Assembly (NCBI RefSeq): GCF_001424225.1
Contig: NZ_LMOR01000003.1
Location: 639,468 to 703,467 of the forward strand
Direction: 5' to 3'
Length of the DNA: 64,000 nt
Origin: Microbacterium sp. Leaf151
Lineage (GTDB): Bacteria > Actinomycetota > Actinomycetes > Actinomycetales > Microbacteriaceae
Below, in pieces: positions 28,966 to 38,237 of the stretch (its first letter is position 1; every line of letters starts with the position of its first letter). A program made the translations under genes and the position numbers. A model generated the notes under the pieces. The model worked only from the letters and a program-made list of their open reading frames with translations, was not told where the DNA came from and ran no database searches.

Positions 28966-29744
28966 ACCTCTTCCTCGACGCGATCGCGTGGATCTTCGCG
29001 CCCCAGAACTGGCAGCCGGGGGGACAATCCCCCTTGCCCATCCAGGACCGCCTTCTCGAGCACCTGCTCTATACGGCCCTCGCCGTCGTGATCGCGGCGC
29101 TCATCGCCCTGCCGTTGGGGTTCTACATCGGTCACACCGGGAAGGGCCGCCAGTTCGTCATCGGATTCACCGGTGCCATGCGCGCCCTGCCTACCCTGGG
29201 CGTGCTGTTCTTCCTGACGATGGTGCTCGGTTCGGTCGTGAGGGGCCCGTCCGGCATCTTCTGGGGCACGATCGTCGCCCTCGTCATCCTCGCGATCCCC
29301 TCCATCCTGGCGGGGGCGTACGCGGGTCTCGAGTCGGTCTCGCGGCCCGTCATCGACGCCGCCCGCGCGGTCGGCATGACCGAGATGCAGATCCTGACGC
29401 GCGTCGAGATCCCTCTGGCCCTGCCGCTGATCATCGGCGGACTCCGCGCGGGCACCCTGCAGGTCATCGCCACCGCGGTCATCGCGTCCTACGCGGGCCT
29501 CGGCGGGCTGGGCCGCATCATCAGCAGCGGAATCGGTCTCAACGACTACGACCGCATCCTGGGCGGCGCCATCCTCGTGACGGTGTTCGCCCTCGTCGTC
29601 GACGCGCTGTTCGCGCTCGTCCAACGCTTCACCCGCGGCCCCGGAGTCGGCGCCGGCGGCCGAGGAAACAAAGTCCGTCGAGGGGCGTCCCGTCCCGAGT
29701 CGGTGGTGGAAACACCAACCCACGAGAGGAATGTCACAGCATGA
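28962..29744 (+). CDS. OpuCD/OsmY-type ABC permease
   Basis: The 260-residue second permease, with the typical TGAMRALPTLGVLFFLT segment and coupling loop DAARAVGMTEMQILTRVEIP. It is followed by SYAGLGGLGRIISSGI, characteristic of OpuC/OsmF-type permeases. Starts with GTG in a GTGA overlap, and ends in an ATGA overlap with the binding protein gene, so all four transporter genes are translationally coupled. Confidence 0.87.
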   Translation: MNLFLDAIAWIFAPQNWQPGGQSPLPIQDRLLEHLLYTALAVVIAALIALPLGFYIGHTGKGRQFVIGFTGAMRALPTLGVLFFLTMVLGSVVRGPSGIFWGTIVALVILAIPSILAGAYAGLESVSRPVIDAARAVGMTEMQILTRVEIPLALPLIIGGLRAGTLQVIATAVIASYAGLGGLGRIISSGIGLNDYDRILGGAILVTVFALVVDALFALVQRFTRGPGVGAGGRGNKVRRGASRPESVVETPTHERNVTA

Positions 29745-30676
29745 GCATTTTCAGTAAAGGCCGGGTCGCCGCGGGCGTCATCGCGGTCGGGGCCGTCGTG
29801 GCCCTGGCAGGGTGTTCGCAGGCGGATCCCACCGCTCCCGACACCGGTAATGCCGGTAGCGGCGACTCGAGCCAGATCACCGTCGGGTCGTTCGCGTTCC
29901 CCGAGAGCGAGATCCTCGGCGAGATCTACGCCCAGGCCCTCGAGGCGAAGGGCTTCGACGTCCAGACCAAGTTCAACATCGGCCCACGTCAGCAGACGAT
30001 TCCGGCCCTGCAGGACGGCTCGATCAACCTGATCCCCGAGTACAACGGCAACCTGCTGGCGTACTACGACACCGAGTTCACCCAGCGCACGACCGAAGAC
30101 GTCGACGCGGCGCTCACCGACGCCGTGGCGGCGGACGACCTCGTCGTGTACTCGTCGGCCGAGGCCGAAGACAAGGACGCCTACGTCGTCACTCAGGCGT
30201 ACGCGGAGGCGAACGGCCTGACCTCCATCGCCGACCTGGCGAAGGTGCAGCCGTTCAGCCTCGGTGCCAACCCGCAGTTCGCGGAGCTGGGATACGGCAT
30301 CCCGGGTCTGGCCTCGGTGTACGGCGTCAGCAACGTGACCTTCGTGCCCTACGAGGACTTCGGCGGTCCCGACACCGTGCGTGCGCTCGTCGACAACACC
30401 GTGCAGGTGGCCGACATCTACACGACCTCGCCCGCGCTCGTGGCCGAGAACCTCCTCGTGCTCGAAGACCCTGAGAACCTGATCGCGGCGCAGAACGTGC
30501 TCCCGCTGCTCAGCGCGTCCATCGACACGCCGGAGCTGAAGGAGGCGCTCGACGCCGTCTCGGCCAAGCTGACCACCGACGACCTGATCGCCCTGCGCGA
30601 CCGCGTCGAGGGGAGCGAGCAGGCATCGGCGTCCACCGCCGCCGCCGACTGGCTGAAGGAGGCCGGGCTGGTCTGA
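29741..30676 (+). CDS. Glycine betaine/choline-type substrate-binding lipoprotein
   Basis: A 311-residue OpuCC/OsmF-like binding protein. The signal peptide ends in ALAGC with the lipidated Cys at residue 25. The mature protein has ITVGSFAFPESEILGEIYA and the classic INLIPEYNGNLLAYY and DNTVQVADIYTTSPALV stretches of this family. The ligand, a betaine, choline or similar osmolyte, is inferred from family membership. It ends the operon and is followed by a strong terminator hairpin. Confidence 0.88.
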   Translation: MSIFSKGRVAAGVIAVGAVVALAGCSQADPTAPDTGNAGSGDSSQITVGSFAFPESEILGEIYAQALEAKGFDVQTKFNIGPRQQTIPALQDGSINLIPEYNGNLLAYYDTEFTQRTTEDVDAALTDAVAADDLVVYSSAEAEDKDAYVVTQAYAEANGLTSIADLAKVQPFSLGANPQFAELGYGIPGLASVYGVSNVTFVPYEDFGGPDTVRALVDNTVQVADIYTTSPALVAENLLVLEDPENLIAAQNVLPLLSASIDTPELKEALDAVSAKLTTDDLIALRDRVEGSEQASASTAAADWLKEAGLV

Positions 30677-30690
30677 TCCAGCGTCGCCGC

Positions 30691-30736
30691 ACCACGACGA
30701 AGGCCGTCCCGTTGGGGGCGGCCTTCGTTGTCGTGC
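30691..30736 (+). terminator. Terminator of the OpuC-type operon
   Basis: ACGACGAAGGCCG pairs with CGGCCTTCGTTGTCGT across a short loop, about 15 bases after the binding protein stop. The remaining 240 bases up to the RCC1 gene contain no gene I can support. Confidence 0.7.
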
Positions 30737-30974
30737 CTGTTCGACGTCATTGCACGGCAGGCTCACACACACGGCCCCCGCCACGCTCATCGATGGCCCT
30801 GGACGCACCGTTCTCGTCGTGGGATGCCTCGTCTCGCCGCCGCCGGGTGAAGTACGGGCGCTTCGTGTTGATTTCCCTGTGACGCCGTCGGCGCGAGGTC
30901 ACGGTGGTTCTGAGGATGGAGGGGACCGGGCCGCATGTCCGCGTGCCGTGTGTCCACTCGAACCTGGAGTCCAC

Positions 30975-32525
30975 ATGACTGATCGTCTTCCTTTCGCCCG
31001 CTCCGCGTCGGAGCCTCCGGAGTCTTCCTCCGGAGCGTCTTCGCTGCCGTCGCGTCGCACCGTCGTCGGGGCAGCGCTCTGGTCTGTGCCGGCGATCACG
31101 CTGGTCGCCAGCACGCCGGCGTTGGCGCTGTCGGGCACGTATGCGGTGGATATCGCCGCGCCGACCGGCGTGCTGCCGGCGAGTGGAAGCACCCCGCTGA
31201 CCGTGACCATCGCGAGCGGGGGCGCGCCGGCCGCCGGAGTGGCCGTCTCGCTCACCGGCCCTTCGGGGGCACAATTCGGCGGTGCAGCAGGTGTCACCGA
31301 TGCGAACGGTGTCTACGCGACGACGATCGATCTGGCGACGCCGTGGACCACCCCCGGGAGCTCGGCGATGGTGACGGCCCTCGTCGGCGGCGAGTCGACC
31401 ACCCGCGTCTTCACGGTGTACGGGGCCAATCTCCTCGTCGGCGGAAACAACTCCGGCGGGCAGCTGGGCCTGGGATGGGCGTCGGGACCGATCGGCGCGA
31501 TGCGTCAGACGTCGCTGGTCTTCCCGTCGCCCGTCGTCGATGCGCGAGGTTCCGGATACCCCGGAGGAAACGGCATGTTCACGCTGGTGTTGCTCGCCGA
31601 CGGTTCGGTCTGGGCCACCGGACAGAACCAGAACGGCACGCTCGGCGACGGGACGACCACGAGCCGGGCGACGTGGGCGAAGGTGCCCGGACTCCCGTCG
31701 ATCGTTTCGATCGCGGCGATGGGCACGTCGTCGTACGCCATCGACACGGTCGGCGACGTCTGGGCCTGGGGAAGCGGTGACGGCAACCAGCTCGGCGAGC
31801 CCGTCTCCGGGGGCCGCACGACGCCCGCCCGTATCCCCTCCTTCGGCGGCGCGAGCCGCGTGTACGGGGCGATGTTCACGGCGCGTCTCTCGCGCAAGAG
31901 CGATGGGACCTGGTGGGGATGGGGAGGTAACGGCAGCGGAGAACTCGCCGACGGGACCTTCACGAGCCGATCATCGCCGGTCCGCGTCACGGCGCTCGAC
32001 GGCTTCACGGACGTCGCAGACGGCTTCGGCGCGGGGTTCGTCGGCCTCCGTTCGGACGGCTCCGTCTGGGCGTGGGGACGCAACAACTACGGACAGCTCT
32101 GCGATGGGACGACGACGTCGAGCGCGGTTCCGAAGCAGATCCCCGGTCTTACCGACGTCACCGCGATCGCGGGCACCACGGGGCTCTACTGGGACGGCTT
32201 CGGGGCGACGGGGTATGCCCTCAAGACGGACGGCACCCTGTGGGCGTGGGGGCGTAACGACGACCTGCAGATCGATTCCACGAAGGCGGATATCCTGTCG
32301 CCGGTGCAGATCGCCAGCGATGTGGTCACGATGACGGCCTCGCAGGGTGGCGTCTTCGCGCTGAAGAGCAACGGGTCGGTGTGGAACCGCGGTGCTCAGC
32401 TGGCGTGGAACATCGGTCGGACCGACGGCACCTCGCTCACGCTGCTGCGCGCGGCCAGTATTCTTCGGGGCGCCACGTCGGGTCAGGGCGGGGCGCAGGC
32501 GGTCTACATGGTCACGGCTCCGTAA
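30975..32525 (+). CDS. Exported RCC1-repeat beta-propeller protein
   Basis: A 516-residue secreted protein of unknown role. The N-terminus has a twin-arginine (SRRTVVGAALWSVPAITLVA) followed by ALA-like cleavage near residue 50, so it is a candidate Tat substrate. A bacterial Ig-like stretch follows (about 55-145). Then come seven RCC1-type blades, each with a DGSVWAWG-like strand and a G-LGDGT-like turn: VGGNNSGGQLGLG, WATGQNQNGTLGDGT, WAWGSGDGNQLG, WWGWGGNGSGELADGT, WAWGRNNYGQLCDGT, LWAWGRNDDLQ and SVWNRGAQLAW. No membrane anchor or sorting signal is seen. GGAG precedes the ATG. Confidence 0.85.
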   Translation: MTDRLPFARSASEPPESSSGASSLPSRRTVVGAALWSVPAITLVASTPALALSGTYAVDIAAPTGVLPASGSTPLTVTIASGGAPAAGVAVSLTGPSGAQFGGAAGVTDANGVYATTIDLATPWTTPGSSAMVTALVGGESTTRVFTVYGANLLVGGNNSGGQLGLGWASGPIGAMRQTSLVFPSPVVDARGSGYPGGNGMFTLVLLADGSVWATGQNQNGTLGDGTTTSRATWAKVPGLPSIVSIAAMGTSSYAIDTVGDVWAWGSGDGNQLGEPVSGGRTTPARIPSFGGASRVYGAMFTARLSRKSDGTWWGWGGNGSGELADGTFTSRSSPVRVTALDGFTDVADGFGAGFVGLRSDGSVWAWGRNNYGQLCDGTTTSSAVPKQIPGLTDVTAIAGTTGLYWDGFGATGYALKTDGTLWAWGRNDDLQIDSTKADILSPVQIASDVVTMTASQGGVFALKSNGSVWNRGAQLAWNIGRTDGTSLTLLRAASILRGATSGQGGAQAVYMVTAP

Positions 32526-32631
32526 GGCGGGGGCTCGTGCCCGGAGCGGCCACCGTCAGCCTCCCCGCCGCGTCACGGCCCGCGCGACGGGGGAGCACGA
32601 GGCGCGGCGCACCGCGTAGCCTGGGACGGAT

Positions 32632-34425
32632 ATGGCACATCTGCTCGGGGGCGAAGCCCTGCACCTGGAATACCCGACCAAGGTCGTCTTCGACTCCGTC
32701 TCGCTCGGCGTCAACGAGGGCGACCGCATCGGCATCGTCGGTCGTAACGGCGACGGCAAGTCGAGCCTGCTGGGCATGCTCGCCGGCATCCGCGAGCCCG
32801 ACGGCGGCCGCGTGACGGTGCGCGGCGGCGTGACCGTCGGTGTGCTCGACCAGCAGGACACCCTCGACGACGACGAGACGATCGGCCACGCGGTCGTCGG
32901 CGATCGCGCCGAGCACGAGTGGGCCGGCGACGCCCGTACGCGCGACGTGATCGCGGGCCTTCTCGGCGACCTGCCGTGGGACGCGCGCCTCGGCGACCTG
33001 TCCGGCGGTCAGCGTCGACGCGTCGCGCTGGCGACACTGCTCTCGGGCGACTGGGACGTGCTCTTCCTCGACGAGCCCACCAACCATCTCGACGTCGAAG
33101 CCATCACCTGGCTCGCCATGCACCTGAAGAAGCGATGGGCGCCCAGCGCGGGCGGCCTGCTCGTCGTGACCCACGACCGGTGGTTCCTCGACGAGATCTG
33201 CACCGCCACGTGGGAGGTGCACGACCGTCTCGTCGAACCCTTCGAGGGGGGTTACGCCGCGTACATCCTGCAGCGCGTCGAGCGCGACCGTCAGGCGGCG
33301 ACCATCGAACAGCGGCGTCAGAACCTCGCTCGGAAAGAGCTGGCGTGGCTGCGCCGGGGCGCTCCGGCGCGCACGGCGAAGCCGAAGTTCCGCATCGATG
33401 CGGCGAACGAGCTCATCGCCGACGTGCCCGAGATCCGCGACAAGGTCGCCCTGCAGTCCCTCGCCGTCGCGCGCCTGGGCAAAGACGTGGTCGATCTGCT
33501 CGACGCCGGCGTGACGTACGGCGATCACACCGTGCTGAAGGACATCGAATGGCGCATCGCGCCGGGTGAGCGTACCGGCATCCTGGGCGTGAACGGCGCG
33601 GGGAAATCGACGCTGCTGAACCTGGTGACCGGCTCGCTCGAACCCACGAGCGGACGCGTGAAGCGCGGCAAGACCGTCAAGGTCGCAACGCTCACCCAGC
33701 GCCTCGACGAGCTCGAGCAGCACATGGACGACCCCGTGCGCGTGGTGATCGCGAGCCTCCGCACCACCTACGCCTTCGGCGCCGGATCGAAGTCGCAGGA
33801 GCTCACACCCGGTCAGCTGCTGGAGCGTCTCGGCTTCTCGAGCGCTCAGCTCTCGACACCCGTGAAAGACCTCTCGGGTGGTCAGAAGCGGCGCCTGCAG
33901 CTCCTGCTCGTCATCCTCGATCAGCCGAACGTGCTCATCCTCGACGAGCCGACCAACGACCTCGACACCGACATGCTCGCCGCGATGGAAGATCTGCTCG
34001 ACTCGTGGTCGGGCACGCTGATCGTCGTCTCGCACGACCGGTACTTCCTCGAGCGGGTCACCGACCAGCAGTACGCGATCCTCGATGGCCGGCTCCGCCA
34101 TCTCCCCGGAGGCGTCGACGAGTACCTGCGCCTGCGGGCGATCCAGGATGCCGAGCCCTCACGCTCCGCGGCATCCGGCGGCGTCCCCGCGGCGTCCGGC
34201 CTGCAGGGCGCGGAACTCCGAGCCGCTCAGAAGGAAGCATCAGCCACCGAGCGGCGCATCGAGAAGCTGCAGCAGCAGATCGATCGGGCCAAGGCATCGC
34301 TCGCCGAGCACGATCAGGCGGATTACGTCGGTCTCGGCAAGGAGATGCAGCGGATCTCGACGCTCGAGGCCGAGCGCGACGAGCTCGAGATGCAGTGGTT
34401 CGAGCTCACCGAGACGATCGGCTGA
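32632..34425 (+). CDS. ABC-F family ATPase (Uup/TaeA-like)
   Basis: A 597-residue soluble twin-ATPase protein that acts on ribosomes or in translation quality control rather than in transport. First half: Walker A GRNGDGKSS, signature LSGGQRRRVAL, FLDEPTNHLD. Second half: Walker A GVNGAGKST, signature LSGGQKRRLQL, ILDEPTNDLD. The inter-domain linker is Arg-rich, and the last 70 residues are a coiled coil, as in Uup. It is not obviously one of the antibiotic-protection subfamilies. TAGCCT lies nine bases before the ATG. Confidence 0.9.
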   Translation: MAHLLGGEALHLEYPTKVVFDSVSLGVNEGDRIGIVGRNGDGKSSLLGMLAGIREPDGGRVTVRGGVTVGVLDQQDTLDDDETIGHAVVGDRAEHEWAGDARTRDVIAGLLGDLPWDARLGDLSGGQRRRVALATLLSGDWDVLFLDEPTNHLDVEAITWLAMHLKKRWAPSAGGLLVVTHDRWFLDEICTATWEVHDRLVEPFEGGYAAYILQRVERDRQAATIEQRRQNLARKELAWLRRGAPARTAKPKFRIDAANELIADVPEIRDKVALQSLAVARLGKDVVDLLDAGVTYGDHTVLKDIEWRIAPGERTGILGVNGAGKSTLLNLVTGSLEPTSGRVKRGKTVKVATLTQRLDELEQHMDDPVRVVIASLRTTYAFGAGSKSQELTPGQLLERLGFSSAQLSTPVKDLSGGQKRRLQLLLVILDQPNVLILDEPTNDLDTDMLAAMEDLLDSWSGTLIVVSHDRYFLERVTDQQYAILDGRLRHLPGGVDEYLRLRAIQDAEPSRSAASGGVPAASGLQGAELRAAQKEASATERRIEKLQQQIDRAKASLAEHDQADYVGLGKEMQRISTLEAERDELEMQWFELTETIG

Positions 34426-34487
34426 GAGTCGAGAGACGTGGGGCCGCCGCTCCGCGCTGCGGCGACACGCCGGGGAGCGGAGGGGAT

Positions 34488-34535
34488 TCCGGGAGCGGAG
34501 GGCCGGGTGCCCGGCATCCGTCCTCCACTCCCGGA
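34488..34535. terminator. Bidirectional terminator hairpin
   Basis: TCCGGGAGCGGAGG (34488-34501) and CCTCCACTCCCGGA (34522-34535) pair at 13 of 14 positions. The hairpin lies between convergent genes and can serve both. Confidence 0.65.
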
Positions 34536-34581
34536 TTCTCCTCCCGGCGCGGTCTCCCAAGACGGGGCGCGCGACCGCCCC

Positions 34582-35094
34582 TCAGTGGACGGCGTACTCC
34601 AGGATGACGATGAACAGCCCGAGGCACGCGGTCGCGAAGGCGCCGAGGAGACGCATCACCAGGTTCGCCTTGCGCCGCGCGTACGCGAAGTAACCGAGGA
34701 TCCCGAGCACCACGAACGTCGACCACCCGCACAGTTCGGACGCATCCTCGACCGACAGGCCAGCGGCGTCGGCGAACACCAGCACGAGCACGGAGGGCAC
34801 CGACGCGTAGAGCATGCCGGCGCCATGACGGATGCCGTCGGCGGTGGCGTGGCGCAGCCCATGCTCCGCGTGCTGGGTGAGGGTGTGCGCGAACACGTGG
34901 GCGATGAAGAACACCACGAGCGAGCTCGAGGCGCTCAGCAGCACCTCGCCCACCGTCTCGGCATGGTCGTCGGCGATCGTGACGAACGCCGCGAACACGA
35001 TCAGGCCGTAGATCGCGGCGGGGGAGCGGAAGCGCACGTCGAACCAGGCGCGAACACCGTCCCACCGCGACGGCGAGCTGACCTCGGCGCTCAC
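34582..35094 (-). CDS. Small integral membrane protein, MarR-linked
   Basis: A 170-residue protein with about five hydrophobic helices and a short soluble N-terminus (RWDGVRAWFDVRFRSPAAIYG). I do not recognise a named family. A His-rich, charged segment (HVFAHTLTQHAEHGLRH) sits between helices two and three. GTG start overlapping the stop of the MarR gene (GTGA), so it is probably co-expressed with, and controlled by, that regulator. Confidence 0.75.
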   Translation of the reverse strand: MSAEVSSPSRWDGVRAWFDVRFRSPAAIYGLIVFAAFVTIADDHAETVGEVLLSASSSLVVFFIAHVFAHTLTQHAEHGLRHATADGIRHGAGMLYASVPSVLVLVFADAAGLSVEDASELCGWSTFVVLGILGYFAYARRKANLVMRLLGAFATACLGLFIVILEYAVH

Positions 35095-35588
35095 GCGTCG
35101 AATCCCATGCTGAGCTTGCGCAGCAGTGTCGCCAGCCGGTCGCGGTCGCCGCGCGACAGGCCCTCGAGCAGCAGGGCCTCGGCGTCGACGAGGCGGGTGA
35201 TGGCGGCATCCACGCGAACGCGGCCGTCTTCGGTCATGGTCACCAGAATGCTCCGTCCGTCACCCGGGTCGGCCTCGCGCCGCACGAACCGTCGGGCGAC
35301 GAGACGGTCGATGCGGTTGGTCATGGTGCCGCTGGAGACGAGGGTCTGCTGCAGCAGCTGCTTGGGGCTGAGCTGGTAGGGCTCGCCGGCCCGCCGGAGC
35401 GCCGACAGGACGTCCCACTCCCACGACTCGATGTCGCTGCGGCGGAACGCTTCTTTGCGGGCGATGTCGAGGTGCCGCGACAGCCGCGCGACGCGCGAGA
35501 GCACCTCGAGCGGGGAGAAATCGAGGTCGGGGCGCTGGCGGACCCACGCATCGACGATGCGGTCGACCTCGTCGCTGTCCCGGCTCAC
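35091..35588 (-). CDS. MarR family transcriptional regulator
   Basis: A 165-residue winged-helix repressor-type protein. The recognition region is QLSPKQLLQQTLVSSGTMTNRIDRLVARRFVRREADPGDGR, with the conserved DxRS/R-like wing (DPGDGRSILV). Start at GTG 35588: the minus strand reads CATAAT then six bases then GTG, so the message may be leaderless. A longer upstream frame runs through the tRNA gene and is not real. It probably controls itself and the membrane protein. Confidence 0.88.
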   Translation of the reverse strand: MSRDSDEVDRIVDAWVRQRPDLDFSPLEVLSRVARLSRHLDIARKEAFRRSDIESWEWDVLSALRRAGEPYQLSPKQLLQQTLVSSGTMTNRIDRLVARRFVRREADPGDGRSILVTMTEDGRVRVDAAITRLVDAEALLLEGLSRGDRDRLATLLRKLSMGFDA

Positions 35589-35656
35589 GGTCTCATTATG
35601 GCGGCCCGGGTGTCGCGGCGCGGATGCGGAGGCGCGCCGTCTGGCAGACTTGACCG

Positions 35657-35670
35657 GTGCCCGCGGGCAC
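35657..35670 (+). promoter_or_regulatory. Palindrome in the tRNA 5' leader
   Basis: GTGCCCGCGGGCAC is a perfect 14-base palindrome ending two bases before the tRNA. It could be a promoter operator or a leader structure affecting RNase P processing. Confidence 0.4.
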
Positions 35671-35672
35671 GG

Positions 35673-35744
35673 TCCGCCGTGGTGTAACGGCAGCACGACA
35701 GCCTTTGGAGCTGTTAGGTCCAGGTTCGAATCCTGGCGGCGGAG
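35673..35744 (+). tRNA. tRNA-Gln (anticodon UUG)
   Basis: The acceptor stem is TCCGCCG (35673-35679) with CGGCGGA (35737-35743) and discriminator G at 35744. The anticodon stem-loop is ACAGC-CTTTGGA-GCTGT, giving anticodon TTG. The T arm is CCAGG-TTCGAAT-CCTGG. The 3' CCA is not encoded; the genome continues with C and then the ATG of glmU, so the tRNA and glmU are separated by one base. Confidence 0.95.
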
Positions 35745-35745
35745 C

Positions 35746-37194
35746 ATGACTTCCACGACCGAGCTCGCCGTCGTCGTCCTCGCGGCGGGTCAAGGCACCC
35801 GCATGCGCTCACGCACCCCCAAGGTGCTGCATCCGGTGGGCGGAAGGCCGTTGGTCGGCCACGTGCTCGACACCGCGGCATCCCTCGACCCCGCCCGCAT
35901 CGTCGTGGTCGTGCGGCACGAGCGCGAGCTCGTCGCCGAGACCGTGGCCGAGCTCGCCCCCGGGGTGATCGTCGTCGATCAGGACGAGGTGCCCGGAACG
36001 GGCCGCGCGGTCGAGGCCGCCCTGGGTGCGCTCGAGGGGTTCGAGGGCGACGTGCTCGTGCTGAGCGCCGACGTGCCGCTGCTCGAGACCGGCACGCTCA
36101 CCGAACTGCTGGCGACGCATCGCACGGGCGGCACGGCCGTGACGCTGCTGAGCGCGCGGGTCGACCAGCCGTTCGGGTACGGCCGCATCCTGCGCGACGA
36201 CGCCGACGGCGTCCGCCGCATCGTGGAGCAGAAGGACGCGACGGCCGACGAGGCCGCCGTGAACGAGATCAACGTCGGCGTCTACGTCTTCCGATCCTCT
36301 CCGCTGCGCACGCAGCTCGCGCTCGTGGGCACCGACAACGCGCAGGGCGAGAAGTACCTCACCGACGTGATCGGCCTGCTGCGTGAGGCGCAGCTCGGGG
36401 TCGCGGCATCCGTCACCTCCGACGCCTCCGCCGCACTGGGTGTGAACGACCGCGTGCAGCTGTCCGAGGCCGGCCGCACGCTCAACGCACGGACGGTGCG
36501 TCGGTGGCAGCTCGAGGGCGTCACCGTGGTCGATCCCGCCACCACCTGGATCGACACGACCGCGACGCTCGCGCCCGACGTGACGATCCTGCCCAACACG
36601 CACGTGCGCGGAGCGACGGTCATCGCCTCGGGCGCCACGATCGGACCCGACACGAGCCTGGTCGACTGCGAGGTCGGCGAGGGCGCCACCGTCACCCGTA
36701 CCGACGGCACCCTCGCCGTGGTCGAGGCGGGGGCGAGCGTCGGGCCCTTCGCCTACCTCCGCGCCAATGCCCGCGTGGGCGTCCGGGGCAAGGTCGGTAC
36801 TTTCGTCGAGGTGAAGAACTCTTCGATCGGCGAAGGCAGCAAGGTCCCGCACCTGTCGTACATCGGCGACACCGACATCGGACGCGGCGTCAACCTGGGC
36901 GCCGGAGCCATCACCGCCAACTACGACGACATCGCCAAGCACCGCACGGTCATCGGCGACGAGGTGCACAGCGGTTCGCACAACGTCTTCGTCGCGCCGG
37001 TTACGATTGGGGATGGCGCCAAGACGGGAGCCGGCGCGGTCATCCGCAAGGACGTCCCGGCCGGTGCTCTGGCACTGAGCGTGGCACCCCAGCGCAACAT
37101 CGAGGGGTGGGTCGAGAAGAACCGACCGGGCACCGCAGCAGCCGACGTGGCCGCTCGGGCTCGGGCTGAACAGGAAGCGGCCGATGGCTCGTAA
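35746..37194 (+). CDS. glmU: Bifunctional GlcNAc-1-P uridyltransferase / GlcN-1-P acetyltransferase
   Basis: GlmU makes UDP-GlcNAc for peptidoglycan. The N-terminal pyrophosphorylase half has VVVLAAGQGTRMRSRTPKVL, SADVPLLE and EQKDATADE. The C-terminal half is a left-handed beta-helix acetyltransferase with hexapeptide repeats, GPFAYLRANARVG, EVKNSSIGEGSKVPHLSYIG and NYDDIAKHRTVIGD. 482 residues is normal. The ATG at 35746 begins one base after the end of tRNA-Gln, so no ribosome site is possible outside the tRNA sequence. The last 11 bases overlap prs. Confidence 0.95.
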   Translation: MTSTTELAVVVLAAGQGTRMRSRTPKVLHPVGGRPLVGHVLDTAASLDPARIVVVVRHERELVAETVAELAPGVIVVDQDEVPGTGRAVEAALGALEGFEGDVLVLSADVPLLETGTLTELLATHRTGGTAVTLLSARVDQPFGYGRILRDDADGVRRIVEQKDATADEAAVNEINVGVYVFRSSPLRTQLALVGTDNAQGEKYLTDVIGLLREAQLGVAASVTSDASAALGVNDRVQLSEAGRTLNARTVRRWQLEGVTVVDPATTWIDTTATLAPDVTILPNTHVRGATVIASGATIGPDTSLVDCEVGEGATVTRTDGTLAVVEAGASVGPFAYLRANARVGVRGKVGTFVEVKNSSIGEGSKVPHLSYIGDTDIGRGVNLGAGAITANYDDIAKHRTVIGDEVHSGSHNVFVAPVTIGDGAKTGAGAVIRKDVPAGALALSVAPQRNIEGWVEKNRPGTAAADVAARARAEQEAADGS

Positions 37195-38218
37195 GAAGAA
37201 TCGTGTAGATCTCGACCGCGACAACGGCATCGCCCCCGGGCTCGTCGCCAAGACGAAGAAGCGACTGGTCGTCGCCTCGGGTCGGTCGCATCCCGAAGTG
37301 GCTGCCCAGGTCGCACACCACCTCGGCACCGAACTCGCCCCGACCGAGCACCGCACCTTCGCCTCCGGCGAGATCTACACCCGTTTCGAGGTATCGATCC
37401 GTGGATGCGACGTGTTCGTCATCCAGTCGTTCGGTCCGCCGGTCAACGAGTGGCTCATGGAGCTGCTCATCATGCTCGATGCGCTCAAGCGCGCGTCCGC
37501 CAAGCGCATCACCGTCGTCGCCCCGTACTACCCGTATTCGCGGCAGGACAAGAAGGGCCGCGGTCGCGAACCGATCAGCGCCCGTCTCGTGGCCGACCTG
37601 CTCAAGACCGCTGGTGCCGACCGCATCATGAGCGTCGACCTGCACGCGGCGCAGATCCAGGGCTTCTTCGACGGCCCCGTCGACCACCTCTTCGCCAAGC
37701 CCGTGCTGCTCGAGCACTTCGAGCAGAAGCTCACCGGTGAAGACCGCGAGACCCTGACGGTGGTCTCGCCCGACATGGGCCGCGTGCGCGTCGCAGACAC
37801 GTGGTCCGACAGCCTGGGTGCCCCGCTGGCGATCATCCACAAGCGCCGCGATCCGAAGGTCGCGAACCAGGTCTCGGTGCACGAGATCGTCGGTGACGTG
37901 AAGGGGCGCACCTGCCTCCTCGTCGACGACATGATCGACACCGGCGGCACGATCCAGAAGGCCGCCCAGGCGCTGAAGGCCAGCGGTGCGCGCAAGGTCA
38001 TCGTCGCCGCGACCCATGCGATCTTCAGCGACCCGGCCACCGAACGGCTTCAGGATGCCGCGATCGACGAGGTCGTCGTCACCGACACCGTCCCGCTGCC
38101 CGCTGAGCGCCGCTTCGACCGACTGACGGTGCTGCCGATCGCCCCGCTGCTGGCCCGCGCGATCCACGAGGTCTTCGAGGACGGCTCGGTCACGAGCATG
38201 TTCGGCGGCGACGCGTAG
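37184..38218 (+). CDS. prs: Ribose-phosphate pyrophosphokinase
   Basis: Makes PRPP from ribose-5-phosphate and ATP, feeding nucleotide, His and Trp synthesis. In 344 residues the class I features are present: FASGEIYTRFE, PYYPYSRQDKKGRGREPIS with the flexible-loop Arg/Lys residues, MSVDLHAAQIQGFF and the PRPP loop LLVDDMIDTGGTI. The N-terminus has a short basic extension (MARKKNRVDLD). The ATG lies inside the last codons of glmU; glmU-prs is a widely conserved pair. Confidence 0.95.
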   Translation: MARKKNRVDLDRDNGIAPGLVAKTKKRLVVASGRSHPEVAAQVAHHLGTELAPTEHRTFASGEIYTRFEVSIRGCDVFVIQSFGPPVNEWLMELLIMLDALKRASAKRITVVAPYYPYSRQDKKGRGREPISARLVADLLKTAGADRIMSVDLHAAQIQGFFDGPVDHLFAKPVLLEHFEQKLTGEDRETLTVVSPDMGRVRVADTWSDSLGAPLAIIHKRRDPKVANQVSVHEIVGDVKGRTCLLVDDMIDTGGTIQKAAQALKASGARKVIVAATHAIFSDPATERLQDAAIDEVVVTDTVPLPAERRFDRLTVLPIAPLLARAIHEVFEDGSVTSMFGGDA

Positions 38219-38237
38219 GCGTTCCGCACCCTCGACG

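Noticed and set aside
31430..32520. Tandem repeats that could suggest a CRISPR or DNA repeat array
   Set aside because: The periodicity is at protein level (RCC1 blades of 45-60 residues) with diverged DNA, inside one gene.
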